Shown here in pieces: positions 41,501 through 52,499 of a stretch of 64,000 bases of DNA. Location: contig NW_025408682.1 in NCBI RefSeq assembly GCF_020360975.1, positions 1,470,501 through 1,534,500 of the forward strand, in the 5' to 3' direction. The translations under genes were made by a program, and so were the position numbers. The notes under the pieces are model-generated. The model saw only the letters and a program-made list of their open reading frames with translations. It searched no databases and was not told where the DNA came from. Within the stretch, counting starts at the first letter, position 1. Each line of letters opens with the position of its first letter. This DNA comes from Hirsutella rhossiliensis. Lineage: Eukaryota; Ascomycota; Sordariomycetes; Hypocreales; Ophiocordycipitaceae.

Positions 41501-43545
41501 AGATAATTATATAATTAACTATTAACCGTTAACTAAAAAAAAAACGCTCGTACTACCGATTAACGCTATATACCCCGCGTACGTAAAGGAGTTACTTTCT
41601 AAGGTTACTTTATAGCGGGCTAATACGATTCCGACTAACTATAACGATACCTAAGATAGCCGGCGTAAGATTCCTACGTATTATAACCGCGACCCGGTAT
41701 AAGGGCGGACTAGCTATAAAAGAGGGGAGGGTTTTCCCCTAGGCACTCTAGTTTTTCCCTCTTATTTAACGTCGAAGTTCTAGATACCTTTAGATAGGTT
41801 ACTAGTATAATCTTAATAATAATAATAATAATATATATAAATTCTTTAGTATTATTAGAAAATGCTTCTCTAATCCTAGTATTTTTAGGGTTATTTTCTA
41901 CCCTATTTTTAAATTCTAGGAACCTATCTAGAGCTTCTCCCTTTTTTCGAAGAAGGTATATTTCTAGATATTAGGTTCCTACGTCTAGGAAAGAAATATA
42001 ATAGTAATATTTATTATAAGTAGGCACTTTAATTAGCCCTTAAATATCTAATACTATTTTTTCTAAATAGGCATAAGACTTATACGAAGGTTATTTATTA
42101 ACCTTATTTATTACTTTAGCTTTAATATATATTTCGTATTACCTTATTTTATTTTCCTCTTTTAAAGGCATTTTTATATCCTTATTATATCTTTTTAATA
42201 TTTCTAAAATAGCCCTATTATTTATATACCCTAAGCGTAAGTTCTAAGTATAAAAATCTATATCCTTTACTTTTAAAAACGTAATAAGGATCGATTAGCT
42301 TTCTAATAAAGGTTCTATAGGAATATAATATAATTTATTTCTAAGAAATCCTTTAGTAAGGACCTTAGCCTTATTATCTAATAAAAGGACTTTATTTCCT
42401 CCTATTAAGGCATAGGTATTATTAAAATAAGATTAGGATAGTATATTTACCCTTAATTTAGGTATATAAAAGCAGTCTCGAAGGATATACCTTTTTCTAC
42501 TATACGGGAACTTAAATACTAAGTCCCCCTTTCCTTTTACTAATATAAAGGAAGCTTTTCCCTAGTAAACTTTAGACTTAATTTCTTTATAGTTAATAAG
42601 GAAATTTATATTAGATACTATATACCTAGTAGCTCTAGTATTATAGATAAAATTAAAGATCCTTTTATTCTTATAACTAGGAAATCCTCCTTCTCTTACC
42701 TTTAAAACTAATTCCTTTATTCTAGGAATCAAGGCTTTTAAAGGTCCTAAAAGAAAGTCTTTATTAGCTTTTACTATAGGGGTATTTATAGAGGTTAAAA
42801 TTACCTCTAAATCCTTAGACGTTTATATAGGGGTCGGAGCCTAGAAAGGTCTATAAGGTCGATATCTAGGTCTATATTTTCTTACGAAGCTATATTTAAG
42901 ACCTTATTACTATCGTCCGAATCGGACTCTAGCTCTATAATTTAAGCCTTCCTTCTTTTATTAGTAGTAGAAACACTACTAGAAGGGGATTTCTTCTTAA
43001 AAGAAGAAGGAAAAGAAGAAGAAGAAGATTTTCTCTTCTTAGAAACTTAAGTCCTATTATCCTTTTTTCCTTTATTTAAAACCTAATAAGTAGGAGCCTT
43101 ATTTAGGTATAATTTAGAGTAATTTACTATAAAATACCTTAGTTTTTATATTCCTTATAATAAGGAGTATCTATAGAATTTTTATAGGATTTTTAAGGCT
43201 TCCTTTATATTAAGAAGGCTTTCTCTAAAGATTTATCTATATCCTCTATTCTTCTTACTTCGTTTAAAAGACTAGCTATTAGGGTTTCGAGGGTAAACAC
43301 TATAGAATTATACCTAAGGCTCTACGTAATATTTATAATATAGCTTCTAAATTCCTTATTAAGGTAATTAAGAATCTATGCTATAAGAATAACTTCTAGA
43401 ATTTCTATATTACGGGATTTTAAATCCTTATAAATTTCCTTTACCTTATAAAGGTATTTCTCTAAATTAAAGTCTAAGGGACTAAGATTAAAGAGCTGCT
43501 TAATAAGTAGATAATTCGACGAAAAATTCGACGGATTATATAGCT
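38600..43545 (-). pseudogene. Copia A gag-pol, RIP-degraded
   Basis: Read right to left with RIP-type stops: gag (about 43,545-42,950; N-terminal part beyond copia B at 49,840-50,243), protease (near 42,630; IYNTRATRYIVSN, catalytic DTG changed to NTR), GAG-pre-integrase (FYT-NLRLGYINNRAILEIL), integrase (about 42,100-41,844 and 41,035-40,600; KEFI, KEGITFNSSPPRTPESNS), RT (about 40,290-39,300; KARFVIQGFKQ, DIIHAFIYTDIDSEVYI, and YVDDF intact near 39,590) and RNase H (about 39,060-38,600; KGFTDSS-ALD, KAITLYTY-VKYISLREVNKEAIYL). Order gag-PR-IN-RT-RH defines Ty1/copia. The SINE-like repeat splits integrase. Confidence 0.85.
41048..41831 (+). mobile_element. tRNA-headed SINE-like repeat, copy 1
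   Basis: 784 bp inserted in the copia A integrase frame, with a 12-bp target duplication TATATATAAATT (41,036-41,047 and 41,832-41,843). The head (about 41,049-41,125) looks like a tRNA: box A TAGTATAGTGG (41,056-41,066), box B GGTTCGAATCC (41,107-41,117, perfect consensus) and a 5' end ACCCTCG able to pair with CGGGGGC (one mismatch, one G-U). A long body follows with an 18-bp perfect palindrome (41,187-41,204), and the 3' end is an (AAT)n tail. This copy keeps many CpA/TpG sites and GC-rich stretches, unlike the surrounding DNA. No ORF. Parentage of the head is unclear because the anticodon arm is irregular. Confidence 0.8.
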
Positions 43546-43550
43546 TTTTA

Positions 43551-44037
43551 TCTCGCGAAGAGAGATACGAGAAATATATATAAAACGCACGAAGGTAAAA
43601 TTAAAAGTAAGGGGTTAGATAGGCAGGGCAAAGAGATTTAATTCTTACGGGAGCAGCAATAAAGGTAGGGGAGTAATTATTATATTTTCTTAATTATCCT
43701 TCTTTCCTCTATCTAACGCCCCTCTTTATACCTATCTAGCATCTTAATTAATAAAGAAGATCCTACTTAAAGAAGCTACTAATATCCTTTTAACTACTAA
43801 GCTTTTTACCGGTTTTTTCCCCTCTTTTCTAGCCGTTGCCGGTATATCTATCTTATCTTTCGCTACTTCTATAGGAAGCTATCGCTACTTCTACTTCCCC
43901 TTATACCCCTACCCTCCTTTCTATACCTCTTTTTAGCTCCTTCTTCCTTTTTCTATACCGGGTGTTTTTAGCTTCCTTAGTCCCTTATACTAAGGGATAT
44001 CTCTAAGAACTACGAAATTAGGCTACGCTTCGCGATA
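43551..44037 (-). repeat. 3' LTR of copia B
   Basis: 487 bp; starts TCTCGCGAAG and ends CTTCGCGATA; pairs with 49,348-49,834. Confidence 0.9.
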
Positions 44038-44299
44038 TACCCCCTTAGCTATAGCCTGCCCCTTAAGGGCATAGCTAATACGGCTTCGGGCTAGTAAGCG
44101 TATAGAGGAGGTTCTCTATACTTCTCCCTTTACTCGAGGAAAGTAGGGGCCTTTTAGGTCCCTAGGCTCTTTTAGACCTACTTAAGGAAAAGGGGCCTAA
44201 AGAGGAAAGTCCTATAAGAAAGGGGGCCTTCTTAGAAGGGAAAAACCTAATTAAATAAGGGGCCCTCTAAAGGGAAAACCTCTTCCTTTTCTTTAGCTA

Positions 44300-47200
44300 T
44301 AGACGTTACCTTCTCGTATATACTATTAGCTCCTCTCGTAGACTATTAAGGCGGGCCTCTAAGGATAGCCTCTCTTAAACGTCTTCTAGCCTAATTTACT
44401 ATAAAAAGATAGCTAGCTTTTACTTTAGTAGGGGCTTTATAAGACCGTCGGCTTTTATTAATGCCGTTAGAACCTAATAGACGGAAATAAGTCCCCTTTA
44501 GACCTCTTAGCGTAACTAATACTAGTAAATATTAATATACTATAGCTAGGTCGATAGCTTACTATTTTCCTTTATAAGAATCCGTATAGTCTACGTATTA
44601 TTATATTCTATAGCTAACGGGGATAGAATTTATAGTCGTAACGATATTAGTAGCCGGCTAAGGAAAATCGCTTCTTTTAACGCTTTTAAAAGAGCTAGTA
44701 GCTCTGCCTCCGTACTTAAAGTCGTAACGGTAGCCTATTTCGAAGCTCTCTAAGCAATAGTTCCTTTAAAAAGGGATATAATATACCCTTATAAGCTCTT
44801 TCTATCTAAGGAATTATCCGTAAAGGACGAATCGCTCGAATAAAGGAAGATTTCGGTAGCTATTTTCCTTCCCTACCCTCCTAAGCGTAGACCGTATAAT
44901 CTTATTAAATAGAGATAAAGGATAGCTTTATATGCTACTTCTTAATGCCTAGGGCTAGGATTCTAGTTATGCCTAGCTAGCTAGGAGACCGTAAAAGAGA
45001 TATCCGGTCTAGTAGAAATAGCTAAAAAAAGCAAGGAGCCTACCTTCTATTAATATTAGTGTTTCTCTTACTCCCTAGCTTAAAAGGACGGATTAGGTAA
45101 AAGCTCTTTATTTAATATAGGCATAGAGGGAAGCTTCTTATCGAGGGAATTAGGGAGGAATTTATAAGCGACCTTATCGATATAGGCGTCTTAGGTAAGC
45201 TAGATAGTCCGTTAGGACCTATTCCGAAGGATTCGTATCCCTAAGAACTACTTTAGCTCCCTTAGCCTAGTTATCTTATACCTTTATTATAGGCCTTATA
45301 TAGCCTCCCTAGTAATAGCTTCTTCCTCTTTTAGGTAGGCTTAGATAATATTATCGACGTAGAAGAAGACTATAATTTTACCCTTCTATATTATATACGG
45401 TTCTTAAGGGACTTTCTTAAAGCCTAGGGCTTTAAGGGAACCTATTAAATACTATTACTAAAGAAGGGGTAATCTTTATAATCCGTATAGAGCTTTCCTA
45501 AGCCGTAGAACCTTTCCTAGCTCTTAGAAGCCTAGTAGAAGGCGTATATAGATAACTTCTTCTTCCTTAAGTAAGTAGTTAATAAAGGCGTTAACTATAT
45601 CTATTTAATCGAGTTCGAGGTCGAATTCTACTACTATAGCTATAAGGGTCCGAAAAGATATCCCTACTAAGGTAGTTGCCTTAGTAGGTAGATCCCCTTT
45701 TTCCTATTAATTCCTATAGATAACTAGCTAGGCTTTATACTTTTAAAGGAAGCTATATTTATTAGTCTTATAGATAAAGACCTACTTATAGCTAAGGACC
45801 TATTTTCCTCTTACCTTTTATTTAAGGACCTCTTTAAAAGACCCTATCTCTTTATATAAGGCTAGGTAGTCTTTCTAGGCCTAGAAAAACTAGTCTCTAA
45901 AGGGGTGTTTTTCTAGCTGCTTCTAGTTTACTAGTAGGTCCGGGAGGTCTCTTTTATATACCTTCCTTGCTAATAGCTATAGCTTAAAGAGCCGGCCTAC
46001 TATAAACGCTCTATAGGAACCGTCTTCTATTAGCGTTAAGTAGAAGTCGGAAAAACGATCGAAATAGGGGAGAGGTTAGTCTTCTTTTATATTGGGCCCT
46101 ATACCTTCCTTTGCTTCTCGAAGCAGGGATAAAAAGGCAGCCGGATAATCCTTCGAGAGAGGTGCCTTTCCTACCCCCTTAGGGGCCAATATAGGAAGAC
46201 TAACTAAAAAAGCTGCTTCTAGATCTTCTTCTTATTCCGTAAGAGGAGGCGTAGGGAGGTAAGCGTATTCTAGCTCTACCGCTTTCCTATAGTCTCCTTC
46301 TTCGTCTAGATTATCTAATCTAGTAGCTTCCTCTTCTTCTTCTTCGAAGTCGACGTTATCCTCGACTACTTTAACGTCGGTTTCTTCTTCCGTTTCCTTA
46401 TCTAGGACCTCTTCTTAAGACTATTAAGAAGGGGGGATTTAAATCTTCTAAATTAGCTAACGTTAAGAGAGTAAGAGGGGCTATTAATCCCTCTTTCTAT
46501 CGAAGAAGCTAGATTCGTCGAAAATTATATCCCTAGTCGAAATAACCTTCCGTAGAAGAGGAATCTAGATCTAGAAGATATTTATAGAATTATAACTAAC
46601 GAGGTAACTAATAAAGGCTCTAGGATTAAGCTTTCTTTTCTTCTTCCTTTTTAGATATATATCGGTAGTTATTACGTATACCTTATAGCCGTAGGCATAA
46701 AGGTAGGCTAGCGAGGCCCTCTTCTTTATAAAGAGCTTAAGGGGGGATTTCTAGTCTATTCCTTAGGTAGTCCCTCTAAGGGTCTAGTTCTAAAGGTAAT
46801 AGGCGGTCTTAACGACTTCCCTTTAAAGGTCGTATAGAAGCCTTATAGTAAGTCTTATCGTATAGGCCCTTTCTATTATAGCACCCCTTAATCTTTCTAC
46901 CCCTCCATTCTAGGCCTAGGTATTCGGTACTAATAGGAGGGGTAAAATGCCCCTTTTTTAAAGCTAATTTAAGATATCTTTTATAAATAGCTCTCTATTA
47001 GACCGTATCTTCTTTACCTTATAGCTAAAGTAGGATTTTATTTAGTTAACGAAGTCTTAGAGGGCAAACTAGTTATACTTACTTAGGTAGGTCCGTAAGA
47101 AATAGGGGAAAACTATCCCTAAAAAAGCATCTATAAAAAACATTACCTTAACGAAGCTTTCCTAATCCCTAGAGACGTCGGTCTAGTCGACCTAAATTTC

Positions 47201-49330
47201 CTTATACGGCTAGTCCGGCTATAAAAGCGTTTATCTAGAAATTCGTCTCTTAGTCTTTCCTTAGCTATAGTATTTATATTCGACGGTCTTTAGGCCCCTT
47301 ATTCGTACGCCCTATTATTAGCCTAGCTTATATAAAGCTAAGGGGCCCGGGTAACTAAGTCGTACGTACTAAAGAAGACCGTCTCCTTAGGCTACCGGAA
47401 GAGGGTCCTTTAAACCTACCCTCCTTTAAGTAAGGAAAGCTAACTTCTCGAGAGATTCCTTTCTAAGGATAGGTCGGAATTCGAGAATAAATTAACCGAA
47501 TTTCTCCTCGATAAGCCTAATAGTCTAATTCTTCTAGACTAGCCTCGTAGGCTTAGACGTCGTATCTTAGAAGATTCCTTCCTCTTAAAGAAGGCGGAAG
47601 GAAATTAAGCTTATTAAAAATCGAGGGCAAAAAGCTACCCTTTTTTATCGAAGAATTCGTATAGACCTATTAAGTAATTTTATTGTAAAATTCACCCTTC
47701 CGTATCCCTCTATCTATATAGTTAATTCCCCGGCAATAAGATATTCCTTTTATGCCTTCTTAAAGGACCGGAATCGTAAGAGTATATTATAGATATTAAG
47801 GGAAGTACTAGAGTCGAGGATAGCTAATTTTCGTAGGGGATAATCGGAGGGCTCTAACGGTTAGTCTTAGCCTTATTAATCCGTAGGGAAGATAAAGGCC
47901 GGATTTACTATACTAACGATTTTTCCTTGAATTTATAGCTCGAATAAGGGTAGTAGCGTTAGTTACTATTTCTTAGTAACCCGAATCTCGTTTATCTTCT
48001 TCTATAACGAGGGGTCCTCCTTAAGAGACTATTATACTATTTCTCGTAGCCTCTTTAAAGGGTTAATTCCTTTAAGTCGGTTTTCCTTAAAGACCTACTA
48101 GCAGTCTTCTAGCCGATAGGGCTTTTTATATACTTAGTAGGTAGGTCGATTCCTCCTTATATATTATTTCTTCGAGGAATCCTCGTCCCTTTCTAGAAGG
48201 TTTACTTAAAAACCCCCCCTTTTTACCCCTTATTACTAATTTTAATAAAGAGGTTCGATTTCGACTAGTTCCTTAATTTTTCGACTAACGGACTAAAAGG
48301 TCTATTAGGGGACTAGTAGGGCCGGTCTAACTAACGGGACCGGGGCCGGGCCCGGAGTAAGAGGCGGAGCTAGGGCCAGGCCTATAGCAGCCGTTAAAGA
48401 CAGTGTTAATACTCTCGCGGGAGGAGGAGCCGAAGGAGCAACAGCCGCAATAGTAGTAGCGGGGGCCGCAGTAATAGGAGCTATAGCAGCTATAGGTCGA
48501 GCCGTCTAGGTCGAGTGCTAGCTACGAAGGAATAAGACTGCTTACTATTATACTCTAGTAGCCTCTTTATCTAGTTCCTAGCTAGCTTCTCGAAAGATAG
48601 TTAAGTAACCGTTACTAATAGGCTTTATTAGTAGAGATATATCCTATAGCTACTAGCTAGAAAGAGCTTCTATAAGGAAGTATTAGTTAGCTTCCTTAAG
48701 GATTTCTTCCTATATAGCTATCTACGATAAAGCTAGTAGGTTTCTAGTAGAGAAGGCTCCTAGATATACTATATAGGTCTTCTTAATACGGTTAGTTATA
48801 TAGCCCCTCGAGGGAGCTATCGAGGTCTCGAGCTTTAAAAGCTACTACCTAGGAGTCTCTTCCTCTTAAAGAGAGATTAGCTTTATAGCACTAACGGATT
48901 CCGTTATCGCCGTGCGTATAGTAGTTAGCAGCTTCGTCTCGTAAAGGTATTCCTTACGGTAACTCTCGTAGTTACCTAAGGTAGTAGAAAAAGCTCTCTA
49001 TTATATAGAGGTTAGCTTAGAGAAGAGGGTAGCTCCCTCTATAAAGTCCGTTGCCCTAGGATAAAGAGGGGGCTCGAGAGGGTCCTACTTATTAAAAAAG
49101 ACTAAATTATAGATAGTTCTATCTATACGAGCCCGTAGCTCCTTTACCTACTTATCCTAATCTTAGGGCTTTATAAGAATCGTCCTATAGACTATAGGGA
49201 TAGTAGAGGAGTCGATTTTCGTTATTATTATAGGGAAAGGTAGAAAAGTCGGTTAAAAATCGGCTTTTCTAGTAAGAGGGGTATATAAAAGGTGCCTTTT
49301 ATAGTAGCTAGAAGGTATAGGAATTCTATT
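44300..49330 (-). pseudogene. Copia B gag-pol, RIP-degraded
   Basis: Right to left: gag (about 49,300-48,000), protease (about 47,900), integrase (about 47,650-46,550; VPNTQAQNGGVERLRGAIIE and TAYYLQNRTPREGL are readable), RT (about 46,450-45,000; IVFFYVDNI near 45,360 where YVDD is expected) and RNase H (about 44,900-44,300; SSDSSFTDNSLDRKS, TVTTLSTEAELLALL, STKL). All domains carry several TAG/TAA lesions at former Trp, Gln or Arg codons. Confidence 0.85.
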
Positions 49331-49347
49331 CCTCCTAGGCTTATAAC

Positions 49348-49834
49348 TCTCGCGAAGAGAGATATAAGAAATATATATAAAACGCACGAAGGTAAAATTA
49401 AAAGTAAGGGGTCGGATAGGTAGGGCAGAGAGATTTAATTCTTATAGGAGTAGTTATAAAGGTAAGGGAGTAATTATTATATTTTCTTAATTATCCTTCT
49501 TTCCTCTATCTAACGCCCCTCTTTATACCTATCTAGTATCTTAATTAATAAAGAAGATCCTACTTAAAGAAGCTACTAATATCCTTTTAACTACTAAGCT
49601 TTTTACTAGTTTTTCCCCCTCTTTTCTAGCCGTTGCCGGTATATCCGTCTTATCTTTCGCTACTTCTATAAGAAGCTATCGCTACTTCTACTTCCCCTTA
49701 TACCCTTACCCTCCTTTCTATACCTCTTTTTAGCTCCTTCTTCCTTCTTCTATACTAGGTGTTTTTAGCTTCCTTAGTCCCTTATACTAAGGGATATCTC
49801 TAAGAACTACGAAATTAGGCTATGCTTCGCGATA
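49348..49834 (-). repeat. 5' LTR of copia B
   Basis: 487 bp, near-identical to 43,551-44,037; the differences seen are mostly C/T and G/A. Confidence 0.9.
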
Positions 49835-50243
49835 TTTTAAGCTTATCCTACGCTTCTTTAGTATTTTTTAGATACCGATTTTATATTAAGGGACTATCTT
49901 TAACTTAAAGGAATATTATAGATAAAGCCTCTATAGTCTATATATAATTTACTTACTTTAGAGTAGTAATAAGCTTTTCTTTTATAAGGATAGCTTTTAT
50001 CCTTATAGTCTATAAGGTATAATTTAAATTTCCCTTAAGTCTAGTAAATTTATATTCTTTCTATCTACCTATTTTATATAAACTCGGTATTATTTCGTTT
50101 ATAGGGACTAAGAAGTCTAGACGGGAGTTTAAGAGCGTAGGAAGGTAAAAGAAGTTAAAGGGAATTTCGAAAGGAATTTTAATTAGGTATTTTAACGAGG
50201 AATTTTAAAGGTATAAGTTAATTTCCCGGCTTAAAAAGAGTAA

Positions 50244-50258
50244 GCCGGGCTTATAACC
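50244..50258 (-). other. Primer-binding site of copia A
   Basis: GGTTATAAGCCCGGC directly follows the 5' LTR on the minus strand. With the A restored to G (a TG-to-TA change) it would be complementary to an initiator-tRNA anticodon-loop region (GGGCTCATAACC), the half-tRNA primer type known for copia. Copia B has the same kind of site at 49,334-49,347. Confidence 0.65.
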
Positions 50259-50826
50259 TCTTAAGGTATATAAGTAAAAGCGGAATTTTAGGAATTTAAG
50301 GAATTATATAAGACTACGTAATAAAGAGGAAGAAAGAGTATAAGGTATAATTTTTAATAGAATTTATTAGTAATATATTAGTATATAGAAGAGGTATTAA
50401 ATTTAATGATTTTTTCTTTATTTACTAGCGGATATACTATCTTATATAGATAATTATAGCTAAATAAAAGAACCTTTTAAGACTAGATTTAGGCTGCTAT
50501 ATAGCCCTAAGACTAAGGAATTCCGTAATACCTTAAGTATATCTAAAAGTATCTTAGTTCTATTAATATTCGTATTTAAAGGAGGTTAAGCGTGCTAGTA
50601 TTCTTAAGAGGTCTTAAGAGGTCTTAGCTAGTATTCTAGGCTAGCTCTATTCCTTCGATTCCCGATTATACGATAACCGGCAACCTATTTAATATATAAT
50701 AATATATAAAGTAACGAGTAATTCTTACTTTATAGGATAGGATTTTATCTATAATTATTATACTACTTATTAGCTTATATAATCGGGAGAGTATATTATA
50801 GCTACTTTATTTATAGTAGGAACACT
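50259..50826 (-). repeat. 5' LTR of copia A, main part
   Basis: Direct repeat of 37,675-38,253. Its last 15 bp were separated by the insertion of gypsy D and now lie at 57,805-57,819 (ATACCGTTCCTTATA against ACACCTTTCCTTATA in the other LTR). Confidence 0.85.
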
Positions 50827-51012
50827 TATTATAGAGTAGGTAGAGGCGTATACGTATGTGCCGTCTATAGGATAATATTAATAAGCTATATAAAGCTCTT
50901 TTATACGTAGCTAGCCCGCCCTTATACTTATAGGATCCGGCCTTTTATACGTAACTATATAGCTTAAGCCGCGGCCTAAGCCTATTACCTATAATAGTTA
51001 AAGACTCTTATA
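50827..51012 (-). repeat. 3' LTR of gypsy D
   Basis: 186 bp, the partner of 57,619-57,804; a purine-rich tract (AAGAGAGGGTAT on the minus strand) lies next to it. Confidence 0.85.
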
Positions 51013-51513
51013 TAATACCCTCTCTTAAGCGCGGCGTAGCGCTACCCTATTAACGGCTCCCGTATAATTAAGCCTATACTATAGGCTCTTCCCTACCCTT
51101 TCCCGTTAATAGGGCTAGCCCTACTAGCCTTATTATCCCCGCGCCCGTTAGCCTAGGTAGCTAGGACCTAGCTCTATACTCGTTAGCTAGCTAGCTATTT
51201 AAATAAGGGCGTAACCTATTATATACGCCCCTAGGTAGCTAGCGGCTAGTCTAGACCTACGTAAGCCTTAGGTTACCCGTCCCCTCTACCTTAGGTAGTA
51301 TCTTCTACTAAGGGGTATATAAGGCGGCATCCCCCCCTTCCCTCTTCCCTTCCTTCTCTCCTTTCTTTAACTATAGTAATAGTATTAATAAGTAAGTTTT
51401 ACTTTACTTAAGGCGTTAGTCCGTTTTTAGCTATATAAGCCGCTCTATTAACGTATACTTATAATAGTAGCGGTAGTAGTAATAATAGCCTTAATAATAA
51501 TAATAACTCTAAC

Positions 51514-52487
51514 TAATAAGTTCTATGCTTTATAGAGCGGGAGGCTATATTTTATCGTATTAACTTCTGCGATAGATATATTCGCCTCTCCCTCTCTTAC
51601 GTCCTCTTTCTTAGAGCGTACGGAGTTATTCGTCGACGCCGTACTAGCCGCGGCCGACGACGACTCCGCCGCTACCGCTACTCTTACCCGCGCCGCTACT
51701 ACCGCTCCTACCGCCGCCGCCGCCGCCTCTACTACGCTATTCGCTCTTACGTCGCCCCTTAGGGTAACGACGCCGTCCCCGCTACTACCTATAACGCCTA
51801 GCCCCTTAGCCCCCGCCTCTATCTCCGCTACCCCCGTAAGTCTATAGTTAGGTAAGCGTAATAGACGTTATCCGCTAACCTCTTATAGTATAAGCGCTAA
51901 GTATAGGCTAGCGCCGCTTACTCGGCCCCCTATATATATTATATGTCGTAGGAGCTCGATTACTCTAACTAGGCCGGGCGCCGCCGCGGCGGTAGCTACT
52001 ATTAGTACGCGCGAGCTAGCCGCGCCTATAAGGCGGCGCCTCCCGTCCTACTTACTACGGCGTCGGCTTAGAAGGCCGGCTCGTATAGGTAGGCACGGGG
52101 GGCTACTAAGAAGCGCCTTACCGCCGCCGCCGCCGCCTACCGTAACCTCCGCGCCCTTAAGCGATAGGGCCTTATACTTAAGTAAGTCCTACTTCTCCGC
52201 TCCCTTATTTCCGCCTTTAACATACCCGGTACTAGGGATATTACCTCCGTCGCCCTATCGGCGGTCCCCTTAGCCGTGCCTACCTCCGCTACCGCCGCTG
52301 CCCCTACCGCCGCCGCTAGCCGCCGCCCCTCTACCCCTAGAGCCGCCGCCGCCGCTAACTAGCTTATAGGCTTAGAGGGCCGCCTTAGCGCCTTAAAGAC
52401 CGCCGCTACCGCTAATAAGAAGGAGGAGGCTAATAAGGATAATAATAATAAAGATAATAATAATAATAATAATAAGGAATAAGCCTA
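51514..52487 (+). pseudogene. CpG-rich antisense gene-like segment in gypsy D
   Basis: On the strand opposite to gypsy D's pol. The 5' side (51,305-51,420) looks like a fungal promoter: TATATAAGG followed by a C/T-rich tract. A decayed frame begins near IEREAIFYRINFCDRYIRLSLSYVLF, where two Tyr may be former Cys of a Cx2C…C cluster. It continues with Ala/Arg-rich helices (ATKKRLTAAAAAYRNLRALKR; AVPLAVPTSATAAAPTAAAS) and ends in an Asn/Asp/Lys-rich tail encoded by an (AAT)n tract, with a TAA near 52,487. Frame changes and TAG codons interrupt it. It is GC-rich yet CpA-free. I do not recognise a family; it could be an antisense extra ORF of the element or a captured host gene. Confidence 0.45.
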
Positions 52488-52499
52488 GGTAGTCTAAGG

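Larger units (their letters stand above)
43551..49834 (-). mobile_element. Ty1/copia element B
   Basis: 6.3 kb with two 487-bp LTRs (43,551-44,037 and 49,348-49,834) and a perfect 5-bp target duplication TTTTA (43,546-43,550 and 49,835-49,839), inserted into the gag region of copia A. The minus-strand primer site (49,334-49,347, GTTATAAGCCTAGG) is again of the initiator-tRNA half type, and a polypurine tract (AAGGGGGTA) abuts the left LTR. It is less GC-poor than its host element, particularly at 48,290-48,560. Confidence 0.9.
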
